Assembly: GCA_031253795.1 (NCBI GenBank)
Contig: JAIRVR010000062.1
Span: 1 to 37,984, forward strand
DNA from: Burkholderiaceae bacterium
GTDB lineage: Bacteria; Pseudomonadota; Gammaproteobacteria; Burkholderiales; Burkholderiaceae_C
DNA: 37,984 nt
Direction: 5' to 3'
Shown here: piece after piece, positions 1 through 7,742 of the stretch
How the letters are laid out: every line of letters begins with the position of its first letter
Position numbering within the stretch: position 1 is the first letter of the stretch
Made by a program: the position numbers and the translations under genes
Notes under the pieces: generated by a model
Database searches by the model: none
What the model was told of the DNA's origin: nothing
The model's input: the letters and a program-made list of their open reading frames with translations, nothing else

Positions 1-906
<906 letters not shown>

Positions 907-926
907 GCAGGCCCGGAGAACACACC

Positions 927-1820
927 ATGTCTATCTACATCAACAAAGACACCAAGGTCATCACCCAAGGCATCACGGGCAAGACGGGCCAGTTCCACAC
1001 TGAAAAGTGCATCGAGTACGCGAACGGCAAGAACTGCTTCGTGGCTGGCGTGAACCCCAAGAAGGCCGGCGAGAAGATCTTCGACGTGCCAATCTATGCC
1101 TCCGTCAAGGAAGCAGCCCAGGGCACGGGCGCCACGGTCTCCGTGATCTACGTTCCCCCGGCAGGCGCAGCCGCCGCCATCTGGGAAGCCGTGGAAGCCG
1201 ACCTGGACCTGGCCATCTGCATCACCGAAGGCATCCCCGTGCGTGACATGCTGGAAGTTCGCAACAAGATGCGCGCCAAGGAAGCCGCCGGCGGCAAGCG
1301 CACCCTGCTGCTGGGCCCCAACTGCCCCGGCCTGATCACGCCTGACGAGATCAAGATCGGCATCATGCCCGGCCACATCCACAAGAAGGGCCGCATCGGC
1401 GTGGTCAGCCGCTCCGGCACGCTGACCTACGAAGCCGTGGCGCAGCTGACCGAACTGGGCATCGGCCAGTCGTCGGCCGTGGGCATCGGTGGTGACCCGA
1501 TCAACGGTCTCAAGCACATCGACGTGATGAAGGCCTTCAACGACGATCCCGACACCGACGCCGTGATCATGATCGGCGAAATCGGCGGCCCCGACGAGGC
1601 AGAAGCTGCCCGCTGGTGCAAGGACAACATGAAGAAGCCGATCGTCGGCTTCATCGCAGGTGTCACCGCCCCTCCCGGCAAGCGCATGGGCCATGCCGGC
1701 GCGCTGATCTCGGGCGGTGCCGACACGGCCGACGCCAAGCTGGCCATCATGGAAGAGTGCGGTTTCACCATCACCCGCAATCCTTCCGAAATGGGCCGCC
1801 TGCTCAAGGGCCTGCTGTAA
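927..1820 (+). CDS. sucD: Succinyl-CoA synthetase alpha subunit
   Basis: This 297-residue protein has the usual SucD length. The ATG at 927 is preceded by GGAGA at about 916-920 and fits the conserved N-terminus ([18 protein letters not shown]). The N-terminal Rossmann-type CoA-binding domain holds [10 protein letters not shown]. The C-terminal ligase domain has [17 protein letters not shown], where His256 matches the phosphohistidine that carries phosphate to the nucleotide site of SucC. It is co-transcribed with sucC. Longer in-frame extensions upstream run back into sucC and are not real. Nothing unusual is seen. Confidence 0.98.
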   Translation: MSIYINKDTKVITQGITGKTGQFHTEKCIEYANGKNCFVAGVNPKKAGEKIFDVPIYASVKEAAQGTGATVSVIYVPPAGAAAAIWEAVEADLDLAICITEGIPVRDMLEVRNKMRAKEAAGGKRTLLLGPNCPGLITPDEIKIGIMPGHIHKKGRIGVVSRSGTLTYEAVAQLTELGIGQSSAVGIGGDPINGLKHIDVMKAFNDDPDTDAVIMIGEIGGPDEAEAARWCKDNMKKPIVGFIAGVTAPPGKRMGHAGALISGGADTADAKLAIMEECGFTITRNPSEMGRLLKGLL

Positions 1821-1845
1821 TCCGGAACGCGGTTGTGCGTACCAT

Positions 1846-1865
1846 CCCCCGGGCAAGCCCGGGGG
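1846..1865 (+). other. GC-rich hairpin after sucD
   Basis: Nine bases (CCCCCGGGC, 1846-1854) are exactly complementary to 1857-1865 (GCCCGGGGG) around a two-base spacer, which gives a tight hairpin 26 bases after the sucD stop. There is no T-run after it, so it is not a classical intrinsic terminator. It may protect the 3' end of the sucCD mRNA, or form a pause ahead of the better terminator at 1935-1967. Confidence 0.5.
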
Positions 1866-1934
1866 GCAAATTACGCAGAATTACGAATCGGTAAGGCGGT
1901 CCGCCCGCCCTACACTGTCAGCTCCAAAAAAAGA

Positions 1935-1967
1935 AAAAGCGCCAGAGGCCACCGCCCTGGCGCTTTT
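1935..1967 (+). terminator. Intrinsic terminator of sucCD
   Basis: AAAAGCGCCAG (1935-1945) pairs perfectly with CTGGCGCTTTT (1957-1967) around an 11-base loop. The A-rich left flank and T-run on the right make it bidirectional in form. It ends 23 bases before the terC-family start, so that gene needs its own promoter within or near this region, or partial read-through. Confidence 0.85.
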
Positions 1968-1990
1968 CGATTCATAACAGCGGAGAAACC

Positions 1991-2683
1991 ATGGAATACC
2001 TGCAAAGTGCCGATTTCTGGATCGGCCTGGTGAAGATCATCTGGATCAACATCATTCTCTCGGGCGACAACGCCGTCGTCATCGCACTGGCGGCGCGCTC
2101 GCTGCCTCCTGACCAGCAAAAGAAGGCCGTCATGTTCGGTTCGGGCGCGGCCGTGGTGCTGCGCATCATCCTGACCGTGGTGGCGGCCAAGCTGCTGGAG
2201 CTGTCCTTCCTGCAAATCATCGGCGGCTGCCTGCTGCTGTGGATCGGCCTGCAACTGCTGACCGGCGAGGAAGAGGGCGAAGGCGACTCCAAGGGCCAGG
2301 GCAGCATGCTGGTGGCCATTCGCACCATCCTGATCGCCGACCTGGTGATGAGCCTGGACAACGTGATCGCCGTGGCCGCCACGGCCCAGGGCAACATGGT
2401 CCTGCTGATTCTGGGCCTGGCCATCAGCATCCCGCTGGTGATCTTCGGCTCCACGCTGATGATCAAGCTCATGGAACGCTTTCCCATCATCGTCACGCTG
2501 GGCGCTGCCCTGATTGGCTGGGTGGGCGGCGAAACCATCGTCAACGACCGCCTGCTGCATGACTACGCCGTTGGCCACCCCTGGCTGCACTATGTGGCCG
2601 CCGCCGCCGGCGCCGTGCTCGTGGTGGGACTGGGCAAGCTGCTGCAGGCCCGCAGCAGTGCCAGGCACGCCGCGCAGGCCTGA
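1991..2683 (+). CDS. TerC family integral membrane protein (YjbE type)
   Basis: A 230-residue polytopic protein of about seven hydrophobic segments. Two family signatures with membrane acidic residues are visible: ILSGDNAVVIALA near residues 18-30 and VMSLDNVIAVA in the middle. The charged EEEGEGDSKGQ stretch between them is the typical cytoplasmic loop. TerC/YjbE proteins are implicated in Mn2+ export or in metallation of secreted enzymes; the exact substrate cannot be read from sequence. The start at 1991 gives the expected N-terminus (MEYLQSADFWIGLVKIIWINI), with GGAG-like bases at 1981-1985. A second TerC protein (12525-13268) lies in the window; only that one has a recognisable riboswitch. 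Function is by family only. Confidence 0.9.
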   Translation: MEYLQSADFWIGLVKIIWINIILSGDNAVVIALAARSLPPDQQKKAVMFGSGAAVVLRIILTVVAAKLLELSFLQIIGGCLLLWIGLQLLTGEEEGEGDSKGQGSMLVAIRTILIADLVMSLDNVIAVAATAQGNMVLLILGLAISIPLVIFGSTLMIKLMERFPIIVTLGAALIGWVGGETIVNDRLLHDYAVGHPWLHYVAAAAGAVLVVGLGKLLQARSSARHAAQA

Positions 2684-2702
2684 GACACGTCACCCGCACC
2701 TG

Positions 2703-2731
2703 AAAACGCACTGCCCCGGCAGTGCGTTTTT
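2703..2731 (+). terminator. Intrinsic terminator after terC-family gene
   Basis: AAAACGCACTGCC (2703-2715) and GGCAGTGCGTTTT (2718-2730) form a perfect 13-bp stem ending in a T-run. It begins 20 bases after the TGA at 2681-2683 and separates the terC gene from the phosphatase gene. Confidence 0.92.
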
Positions 2732-2881
2732 GCTTTGGGGCGCGCGACAAAGCCTCCGACGATGTGGCGCCCAGCCGACGGCACTGCCCCCATCGCCGCT
2801 TTTGCTTTACGCTCTATCACCCATCGGCTCTTTCCCAGGCAGGCCCGCACGGTCACCAGCGCCTTCCCAACCTCGCCACCC

Positions 2882-3700
2882 ATGCACCGCGCCTCACCGC
2901 CCCCGGTACCCGCCGATCTGGCCGGCCGCCCCCTGCAATGCGCCATGGTGGCGCGCACCGACAAAGGCTTGCGCCGCGCCAATAACGAGGATGCCGTCAG
3001 CATCCACCCCGGCTCCCAGCCCTGGCCCATGGCCGTGCTGGCCGATGGCATGGGCGGCTACAACGCCGGAGAAGTGGCCAGCGCCATGGCCACCAGCCTG
3101 GTGACGGCCGCCCTGCAAAGCGTGTCCACTTCCAGCACACTGGACAGCCTGCCCCAGGCGCGCCGCCAGCTGCGCCAGGCCCTGGGCGAGGCCCTGGGCC
3201 TGGCCAATGCCGCCATCCTCAACGCGGCCCAGGAAACACCGGGCTGCCAGGGCATGGGCACCACGGTCATCGCGGCCGCCCTGCTGCCGGACCTGCTCAT
3301 GCTGGCCCATCTGGGCGACTCGCGCGCCTACGGCTGGCGCCAGGGCCGGCTGTTGCGCCTGACACGCGACCATACCTGGCTGCAGGAAGAGATCGATGCA
3401 GGCCGCCTGCACAGCGAGGACGCCCGCCAGTCGGGCCTCGGGCATCTGCTGACGCAGGCCCTGGGCGTTGCCCAGGAGATCACGCCGGATTTCAACGAAT
3501 GGCCCCTGCAGTCTGGCGACCGCATCCTGCTGTGCTCCGATGGCCTGACCGACATGCTCGAGGATGAGGAGCTGGCAGCACTGTTCGCGGACACGCCCCC
3601 GCTGCCCGTGCTGCTGACCTCGCTGCTCGCGGCCGCCAACGCGGCAGGCGGCCACGACAATATCAGTGCCGTGCTCATCGAGGTGCAGGCACAGGCCTGA
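2882..3700 (+). CDS. PP2C-family Ser/Thr protein phosphatase
   Basis: From the ATG at 2882 the protein has 272 residues. It carries the PP2C metal-site motifs in order: RRANNEDAV (Glu36/Asp37), LADGMGGYN (Asp55), GTTVIAAAL, HLGDSRAY, LCSDGLTDML and GGHDNISAVLIE. All core metal-ligand positions appear intact, so an active Mn/Mg-dependent phosphatase of the bacterial Stp/PstP type is expected. The start is uncertain: the frame stays open to 2735, ATGs exist at 2882 and 2945, and none has a clear ribosome site. Homology begins just after 2945. The next gene encodes an FHA protein, a phosphothreonine reader, which supports a role in Ser/Thr phosphorylation signalling. No partner kinase lies in this window. 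Confidence 0.92.
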   Translation: MHRASPPPVPADLAGRPLQCAMVARTDKGLRRANNEDAVSIHPGSQPWPMAVLADGMGGYNAGEVASAMATSLVTAALQSVSTSSTLDSLPQARRQLRQALGEALGLANAAILNAAQETPGCQGMGTTVIAAALLPDLLMLAHLGDSRAYGWRQGRLLRLTRDHTWLQEEIDAGRLHSEDARQSGLGHLLTQALGVAQEITPDFNEWPLQSGDRILLCSDGLTDMLEDEELAALFADTPPLPVLLTSLLAAANAAGGHDNISAVLIEVQAQA

Positions 3701-3720
3701 CATCCCCTGACCAGGGGATG
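3701..3720 (+). other. Hairpin directly after the phosphatase stop
   Basis: CATCCCCT (3701-3708) and AGGGGATG (3713-3720) pair perfectly around a GACC loop, starting at the base after the TGA at 3698-3700. No T-run follows, so it is either a weak terminator or an mRNA 3'-end stabiliser between the phosphatase and FHA genes. Confidence 0.5.
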
Positions 3721-3938
3721 GGGCTGCGGTCACAATTGTCAAAATTTGTCTCCAAAAACAACAATCGATGGGATTTCAGCGATAGTCATTGCCCCATCGG
3801 GCCCGGACACGCCGCCAGCTGCGCGCCAGCCCCATAATGTTTGGTAACACCCGCTCCGACCGCTGCCCGACAGCCCCAGGAGCCAGGATGCAGGCCGCCA
3901 CAAGAACGCGGCAAGGGCATAACACAGGAGCTTTGAGC

Positions 3939-4667
3939 ATGCCGACCCTGGTCATCTCCATCGATGGCGCCGTCATCAAGGAAGTGCAGTTGAGCAAGGA
4001 GCGCACGACGCTGGGGCGCCGCCCCTACAACGACATCGTCATCGACAATCTCGCCGTCAGCGGCGAGCATGCCGTGCTCACCATCGCCGAAGACGGCAGC
4101 GTGCTCATCGAAGACCTGCGCAGCACCAACGGCACCTATGTCAACGGCCAGCCCGTGCTGCGCCATGCCCTGTCGCATGGCGATCTGCTGGACATAGGCC
4201 GCTACAAGATCCGCTTCGTGCAGCAGGAAAGAAGCGCCACGCGCACGGCGCTGGCGGCCATCGCCGCGGCCTCGGCCGCCCTGGCTTCCGCGCCGTCCAC
4301 CCGGCCCGCTCGCCTGGACGAGGCCGTGGCCTCCTCGCAGTTCGGCATCACCTCCACGGGCTTCGACCACACCCTGCCACCGTCCATGGCGGGCCTGGCC
4401 ACACGCCATGCCGCCATCCGCATGCTCAACGGCCATGCCGCAGGCCGCGAAGTCCCGCTGGTCAAAATCGTCACCACCCTGGGCAAGCCCGGCGTCGCCG
4501 TGGCCGCCATCACGCAAAAGCCCCATGGTTTCGTGCTGGCCCAGCTCGAAGGCGAGGCTCCCAGCCTTACGCTCAATGGCCAGCAAGTAGGCCCTCACCC
4601 CACGCCGCTGCAACATGGCGACACTGTGGAGCTGGCGGGCACCCAGATGCAATTTTTGCTGGCCTGA
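3939..4667 (+). CDS. FHA domain protein with a second, degenerate FHA module
   Basis: A 242-residue soluble protein. The ATG at 3939 is preceded by AGGAG at 3926-3930; the longer open frame upstream lacks support. Residues 1-90 form a canonical FHA domain: TTLGRRPYND, AVSGEHAVL and DLRSTNGTYVNGQ carry the Arg, Ser-x-x-His and Asn-Gly contacts that bind phosphothreonine. A linker rich in Ala, Ser and Thr follows (about 95-150). The C-terminal 90 residues repeat the fold (IVTTLGKPG, LTLNGQQV, LQHGDTVELAG), but the binding Arg and the S-x-x-H motif are missing, so this half probably does not bind phosphopeptides. It lies 238 bases after the PP2C gene on the same strand, a functional pairing seen in bacterial Ser/Thr phosphosignalling. 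The target is unknown. Confidence 0.85.
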   Translation: MPTLVISIDGAVIKEVQLSKERTTLGRRPYNDIVIDNLAVSGEHAVLTIAEDGSVLIEDLRSTNGTYVNGQPVLRHALSHGDLLDIGRYKIRFVQQERSATRTALAAIAAASAALASAPSTRPARLDEAVASSQFGITSTGFDHTLPPSMAGLATRHAAIRMLNGHAAGREVPLVKIVTTLGKPGVAVAAITQKPHGFVLAQLEGEAPSLTLNGQQVGPHPTPLQHGDTVELAGTQMQFLLA

Positions 4668-4698
4668 GGGATTCCGGCCTGCGCACGACGCCAGGTCT

Positions 4699-4735
4699 TG
4701 ACAAAAATGTCAGCCCAACTGGATCAATTTGTCAG
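4699..4735 (+). promoter_or_regulatory. Possible PilR-type activator sites upstream of pilA
   Basis: Three TGTCA/TGACA elements occur: TGACAAAAATGTCA (4699-4712), itself an inverted pair, and TTTGTCAG (4728-4735). They lie about 75-110 bases upstream of the sigma-54 motif, where enhancer-binding proteins act. Known PilR sites in Pseudomonas contain repeated TGTC cores. The match is by motif and position only. The inverted repeat TGCAAC/GTTGCA at 4742-4763 lies between them and the promoter. Confidence 0.45.
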
Positions 4736-4806
4736 AAAGCATGCAACATTCGTGTAAGTTGCAACAAAAATATACGAATATAGGAGTATTCCGACTTTTT
4801 GCCCGC

Positions 4807-4823
4807 TTGGCATGGCTCTTGCT
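4807..4823 (+). promoter_or_regulatory. Sigma-54 (RpoN) promoter of pilA
   Basis: TTGGCATGGCTCTTGCT has the -24 GG (4809-4810) and -12 GC (4821-4822) separated by exactly ten bases. It matches the TGGCAyr-N4-TTGCw consensus closely. It lies 39 bases before the pilA start. RpoN with PilS/PilR is the established control of type IV major pilin genes, so this is the likely pilA promoter. Confidence 0.85.
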
Positions 4824-4861
4824 GAACTACTTACGCAATTAACCCCTATGAGGAGAAGTTC

Positions 4862-5365
4862 ATGAAGCGTTCCATCCAAAAAGGTTTCACCTTGATCGAA
4901 CTGATGATCGTCGTGGCGATCATCGGTATCCTGGCCGCCGTGGCCCTGCCTGCCTACCAGGACTACACCGTCCGCGCACAGGTCGCCGAAGGCCCGACGC
5001 TGGCTGCCGGCCTGAAGGCTGCCGTGTCCGACTACTACTCTGCCAAGGGTGACTTCCCCACCACCAATGCCCTGGCCATCAACGGCACCACCACTGGCAC
5101 CGCCCTCGCTACCGACAACCAAGGCAGCTATGTGGCCGAAATCGCCGTGGGCAACGGCGGCGCGCTGTCCATCAAGTATGGCAACAAGGTCAACAAGGAC
5201 ATCAAAGACAAGATCCTGACCCTGACCCCCGCCCTGGACCTGGCCAAGAACATCACCTGGATCTGCGGCACGGCATCCGTCCCCTCCGGCGTGACCAAGG
5301 CCTCCGGCGCTTCGGCCACCACCGACATCCCCACCAAGTACCTGCCCACCAGCTGCAAGCTGTAA
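4862..5365 (+). CDS. pilA: Type IV major pilin (prepilin)
   Basis: A 167-residue type IVa prepilin. The eight-residue basic leader ends MKRSIQKG, with cleavage expected before Phe9. The mature N-terminus [20 protein letters not shown] is the canonical hydrophobic helix, with Glu5 for assembly and N-methylation of Phe1. The C-terminal disulfide-bonded loop is bounded by the Cys in TWICGTA and the Cys in PTSCKL; its interior is rich in Ser, Thr, Ala and Gly, a plausible surface for modification. An AGGAGAAG ribosome site lies at 4851-4858. Control is probably by the RpoN promoter at 4807-4823. A strong terminator follows, then a phosphoethanolamine-transferase-like gene in the place of pilin accessory genes. 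It forms twitching/adhesion pili. Confidence 0.95.
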   Translation: MKRSIQKGFTLIELMIVVAIIGILAAVALPAYQDYTVRAQVAEGPTLAAGLKAAVSDYYSAKGDFPTTNALAINGTTTGTALATDNQGSYVAEIAVGNGGALSIKYGNKVNKDIKDKILTLTPALDLAKNITWICGTASVPSGVTKASGASATTDIPTKYLPTSCKL

Positions 5366-5380
5366 TAGCCTAGGACTGCC

Positions 5381-5416
5381 AAAAACACAGATGCTTTGCA
5401 TCTGTGTTTTTTTTTT
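5381..5416 (+). terminator. Strong intrinsic terminator after pilA
   Basis: CACAGATG (5386-5393) pairs with CATCTGTG (5399-5406) around a five-base loop; it is flanked by five A on the left and ten T on the right (5407-5416). It fits a highly expressed pilin gene. The T-run ends only three bases before the ATG of the next gene at 5420, so that gene's ribosome-binding region falls within the terminator. Confidence 0.93.
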
Positions 5417-5419
5417 GCC

Positions 5420-7120
5420 ATGAAGAAGCTTTCTTTCGCGCTGCCTCTGCTGTTTGTCGTCCTGGGTGCCTTTCCCAATGTTTTCAGAATTCACCTGCCG
5501 GGAGATTTGGGGGACCTGCAATACATCGAAAGCATGGCCTACGGCGTCGCCTTCATGCTGCTATGGCTTGCCGTCTGGAAGCGGGTCTGGCTGGCCTATG
5601 CGACGGGAATGGTTTTCTTTTCCTGGTGGCTGCTCGAAATCTACTTGCGCGTCGAATTTCGCAGCGGCCTGAGCAGCGGATTTTTCGGGATGGTCCGTGA
5701 AACCAATCCCCAGGAAATCCTCTCCTTCCTGACCACCTATGCCTTCACGCTAGTGCTGCCATGGCTGGCTTCCATGGCGGTCTTCATCGGTCTGACCTAT
5801 GCCAGCTACAGGAGCGGCATGGCATGGAGGCACCGTTCACGGTACTGGGTCATTACCAGCTTTGTGCTGCTGGGAGCCATGATGCATTTCGCATTTGAAA
5901 TGCAGGAACCCGAAGGTCTCGAGCCATTGCCCGATGCCTTCCAGGTCCGCCAGCCCGGCTTTTGGGTTTCCAAATGGGGCGATACCTACCCCACCAATGC
6001 GATTTTTGCCATACGCCGCAACTACCAGGACCAGGCACTGATCCGGGAATTGAAGTCCAGCATGGCCGGCTACGCCTTCAAGGTCCGACAGACCCAAGCC
6101 GAGGCACCTGACACCGTAGTACTCATCATCGGAGAATCGTCACGGCGGGACCGCTGGTCGCTCTTCGGCTACGAGCGCAATACCACGCCACAGCTGCAAA
6201 AACGCTCCGACCTGGTTCCCATAGGCAATATGGTGACCGTTTCCACGGCCACGCGCAGCTCGGTGCCGGAGATGATCTCCAGGCACCCCATACAGCGCGC
6301 TGACGGCACGCGCCCGCAAAATCCTGAGCCATCCCTGGTCGCTCTATTCAAGCAACTGGGCTACAAGACCTACTGGATTTCCAATCAATCAACTTCGGGC
6401 TTCTTCGACACACCGATTTCGTTTTACGCGTCAGAAGCAAATCAGCAGGCATTCCCCAACCCGGCGAATTTCGCAAGCCGCGGCAATATGGACGAAGCCT
6501 TGCTCAAGCCATTGAACGCCAGTCTGAAAAGCCATGAGAAGAAATTCATCGTTCTTCATACGATGGGCAGCCATTTCAATTATTCCTACCGCTACCCTCA
6601 GAGTTTCGAGTCGTTCCAGCCGGCACTCAAGCCCAACGAGGTCTTCCTGCCATCCGACCCCAGCAAAAAGCAGGAGGCCAATAATGCCTACGACAACAGT
6701 ATTCTCTACACCGACCATGTGCTCAACGCCATCCTCGATAGCCTGGAGCAGCAAGGCAGCAAGGCTGTGGCCATGTATTTATCGGACCATGGCGAGGACA
6801 TTTTCGAGCCCGACTGCGTGAGCATGGGCATCACACGGGTTTCGGAGAAATCCTTTGAAATCCCGGCCTTTCTTTGGAGCAGCAGTGCCTACCGCCAACA
6901 ATGGCCTGCTGAAATCGAGGAGATGCGGCGACTGGCAGCAAGACCCTTGCTTTCCCAGGACACCTTTCCTTTGCTGCTGAATTTTTCCGGCATTACGCTT
7001 GAAGATGCGAACTTCCCGCTGTTCTCGGGCCGCGAGCAGCGCAAGGTCTATGCCCAAGGGGCATGGGTTGATTTTGACAAAGAAAAAGAACGCGATGCCT
7101 GCGTGATCGGCAGACGCTGA
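5420..7120 (+). CDS. Phosphoethanolamine-transferase-like inner-membrane enzyme (sulfatase fold), candidate pilin or surface phosphoform transferase
   Basis: A 566-residue protein with the EptA/CptA architecture. There are five hydrophobic segments between residues 1 and about 160 and a periplasmic alkaline-phosphatase-like domain from about 228. Metal and active-site motifs are VVLIIGESSRRDRW (Glu239), the nucleophile region VSTATRSSVP (Thr278 aligns with Thr285 of MCR-1) and YLSDHGED (Asp456-His457). The two cysteines that bracket the nucleophile in EptA/MCR-1 are replaced by Val274 and Glu284, so it is not a typical lipid A enzyme of that subgroup. The start at 5420 follows the pilA terminator and has no visible ribosome site; a TTG at 5396 in the same frame is the alternative. 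Base composition is visibly less GC-rich than in the flanking genes. Neisseria PptA, of the same fold, modifies pilin; a similar role here is an inference from gene position. Confidence 0.82.
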   Translation: MKKLSFALPLLFVVLGAFPNVFRIHLPGDLGDLQYIESMAYGVAFMLLWLAVWKRVWLAYATGMVFFSWWLLEIYLRVEFRSGLSSGFFGMVRETNPQEILSFLTTYAFTLVLPWLASMAVFIGLTYASYRSGMAWRHRSRYWVITSFVLLGAMMHFAFEMQEPEGLEPLPDAFQVRQPGFWVSKWGDTYPTNAIFAIRRNYQDQALIRELKSSMAGYAFKVRQTQAEAPDTVVLIIGESSRRDRWSLFGYERNTTPQLQKRSDLVPIGNMVTVSTATRSSVPEMISRHPIQRADGTRPQNPEPSLVALFKQLGYKTYWISNQSTSGFFDTPISFYASEANQQAFPNPANFASRGNMDEALLKPLNASLKSHEKKFIVLHTMGSHFNYSYRYPQSFESFQPALKPNEVFLPSDPSKKQEANNAYDNSILYTDHVLNAILDSLEQQGSKAVAMYLSDHGEDIFEPDCVSMGITRVSEKSFEIPAFLWSSSAYRQQWPAEIEEMRRLAARPLLSQDTFPLLLNFSGITLEDANFPLFSGREQRKVYAQGAWVDFDKEKERDACVIGRR

Positions 7121-7127
7121 AAACTCG

Positions 7128-7730
7128 ATGACAAAATCCTTCTACCTGCTTCCGGCCACTTTCTTCTTTTCGGGATTCTGTGCCCTGGTCTATCAGATCT
7201 GCTGGCAGCGTTATCTGGCCGCAGCACTGGGCGTGGATATCGACTCCACCACCATCGTCGTATCGGTATTCATGGTGGGCATAGGCATCGGGGGGGCACT
7301 GGGCGGTTGGCTGGGAGACCGGCTGCCAAGGCATCGCAGCCTGCTGTATGCAGTGTCGGAATTGGCCATCGGTGCCTATGCCTTGTCGAGCCTGGCATTT
7401 TTCGACTGGGCAGTGGCCCCCGGAGGCTGGATGGGCTCTTCCGAGCAATGGCATAACGCCGCAGGGGGCTTCGTCATTTTGTTGATACCCACAGTGATGA
7501 TGGGCATGACCCTGCCCCTGCTGACCCTGATTTTCAACCAGAAGGTGGCCAACATCGGCTATTCCGTGGGCACCCTGTATTTCATCAATACATTCGGCGC
7601 CGCCGCAGGAACCTTGGTCACCACCTTTTTCCTCTTTGACCATCTGCCGCTTTCCCGCATTGTCACGATCATGGCTGCCGTCAATTTCCTGATCGCTGCC
7701 ATCGCCATCTATGTTTTCCGTAAAAAATAG
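7128..7730 (+). CDS. Polytopic membrane protein, N-terminal half of a spermidine-synthase-like membrane protein
   Basis: A 200-residue protein with about five to six hydrophobic segments and no soluble domain. FSGFCALVYQICWQRYL near residues 14-30 is the opening signature of the membrane part of fused transporter/spermidine-synthase-like proteins. It starts seven bases after the previous gene's stop, which suggests an operon. It ends at TAG (7728-7730), and the next start at 7743 is in the same frame with no other stop between, so the two frames would join as one protein of about 700 residues if the TAG were a sense codon. It could be a real separate subunit or the first half of a nonsense-split gene. 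Function is unknown beyond family resemblance. Confidence 0.7.
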   Translation: MTKSFYLLPATFFFSGFCALVYQICWQRYLAAALGVDIDSTTIVVSVFMVGIGIGGALGGWLGDRLPRHRSLLYAVSELAIGAYALSSLAFFDWAVAPGGWMGSSEQWHNAAGGFVILLIPTVMMGMTLPLLTLIFNQKVANIGYSVGTLYFINTFGAAAGTLVTTFFLFDHLPLSRIVTIMAAVNFLIAAIAIYVFRKK

Positions 7731-7742
7731 AGAGTCGCAGCC

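Noticed and set aside
1821-1990. A second yybP-ykoY riboswitch upstream of the first TerC gene
   Set aside because: The GGGGAGTAG and AAGACC-type segments are missing; only a hairpin and the sucCD terminator are present.
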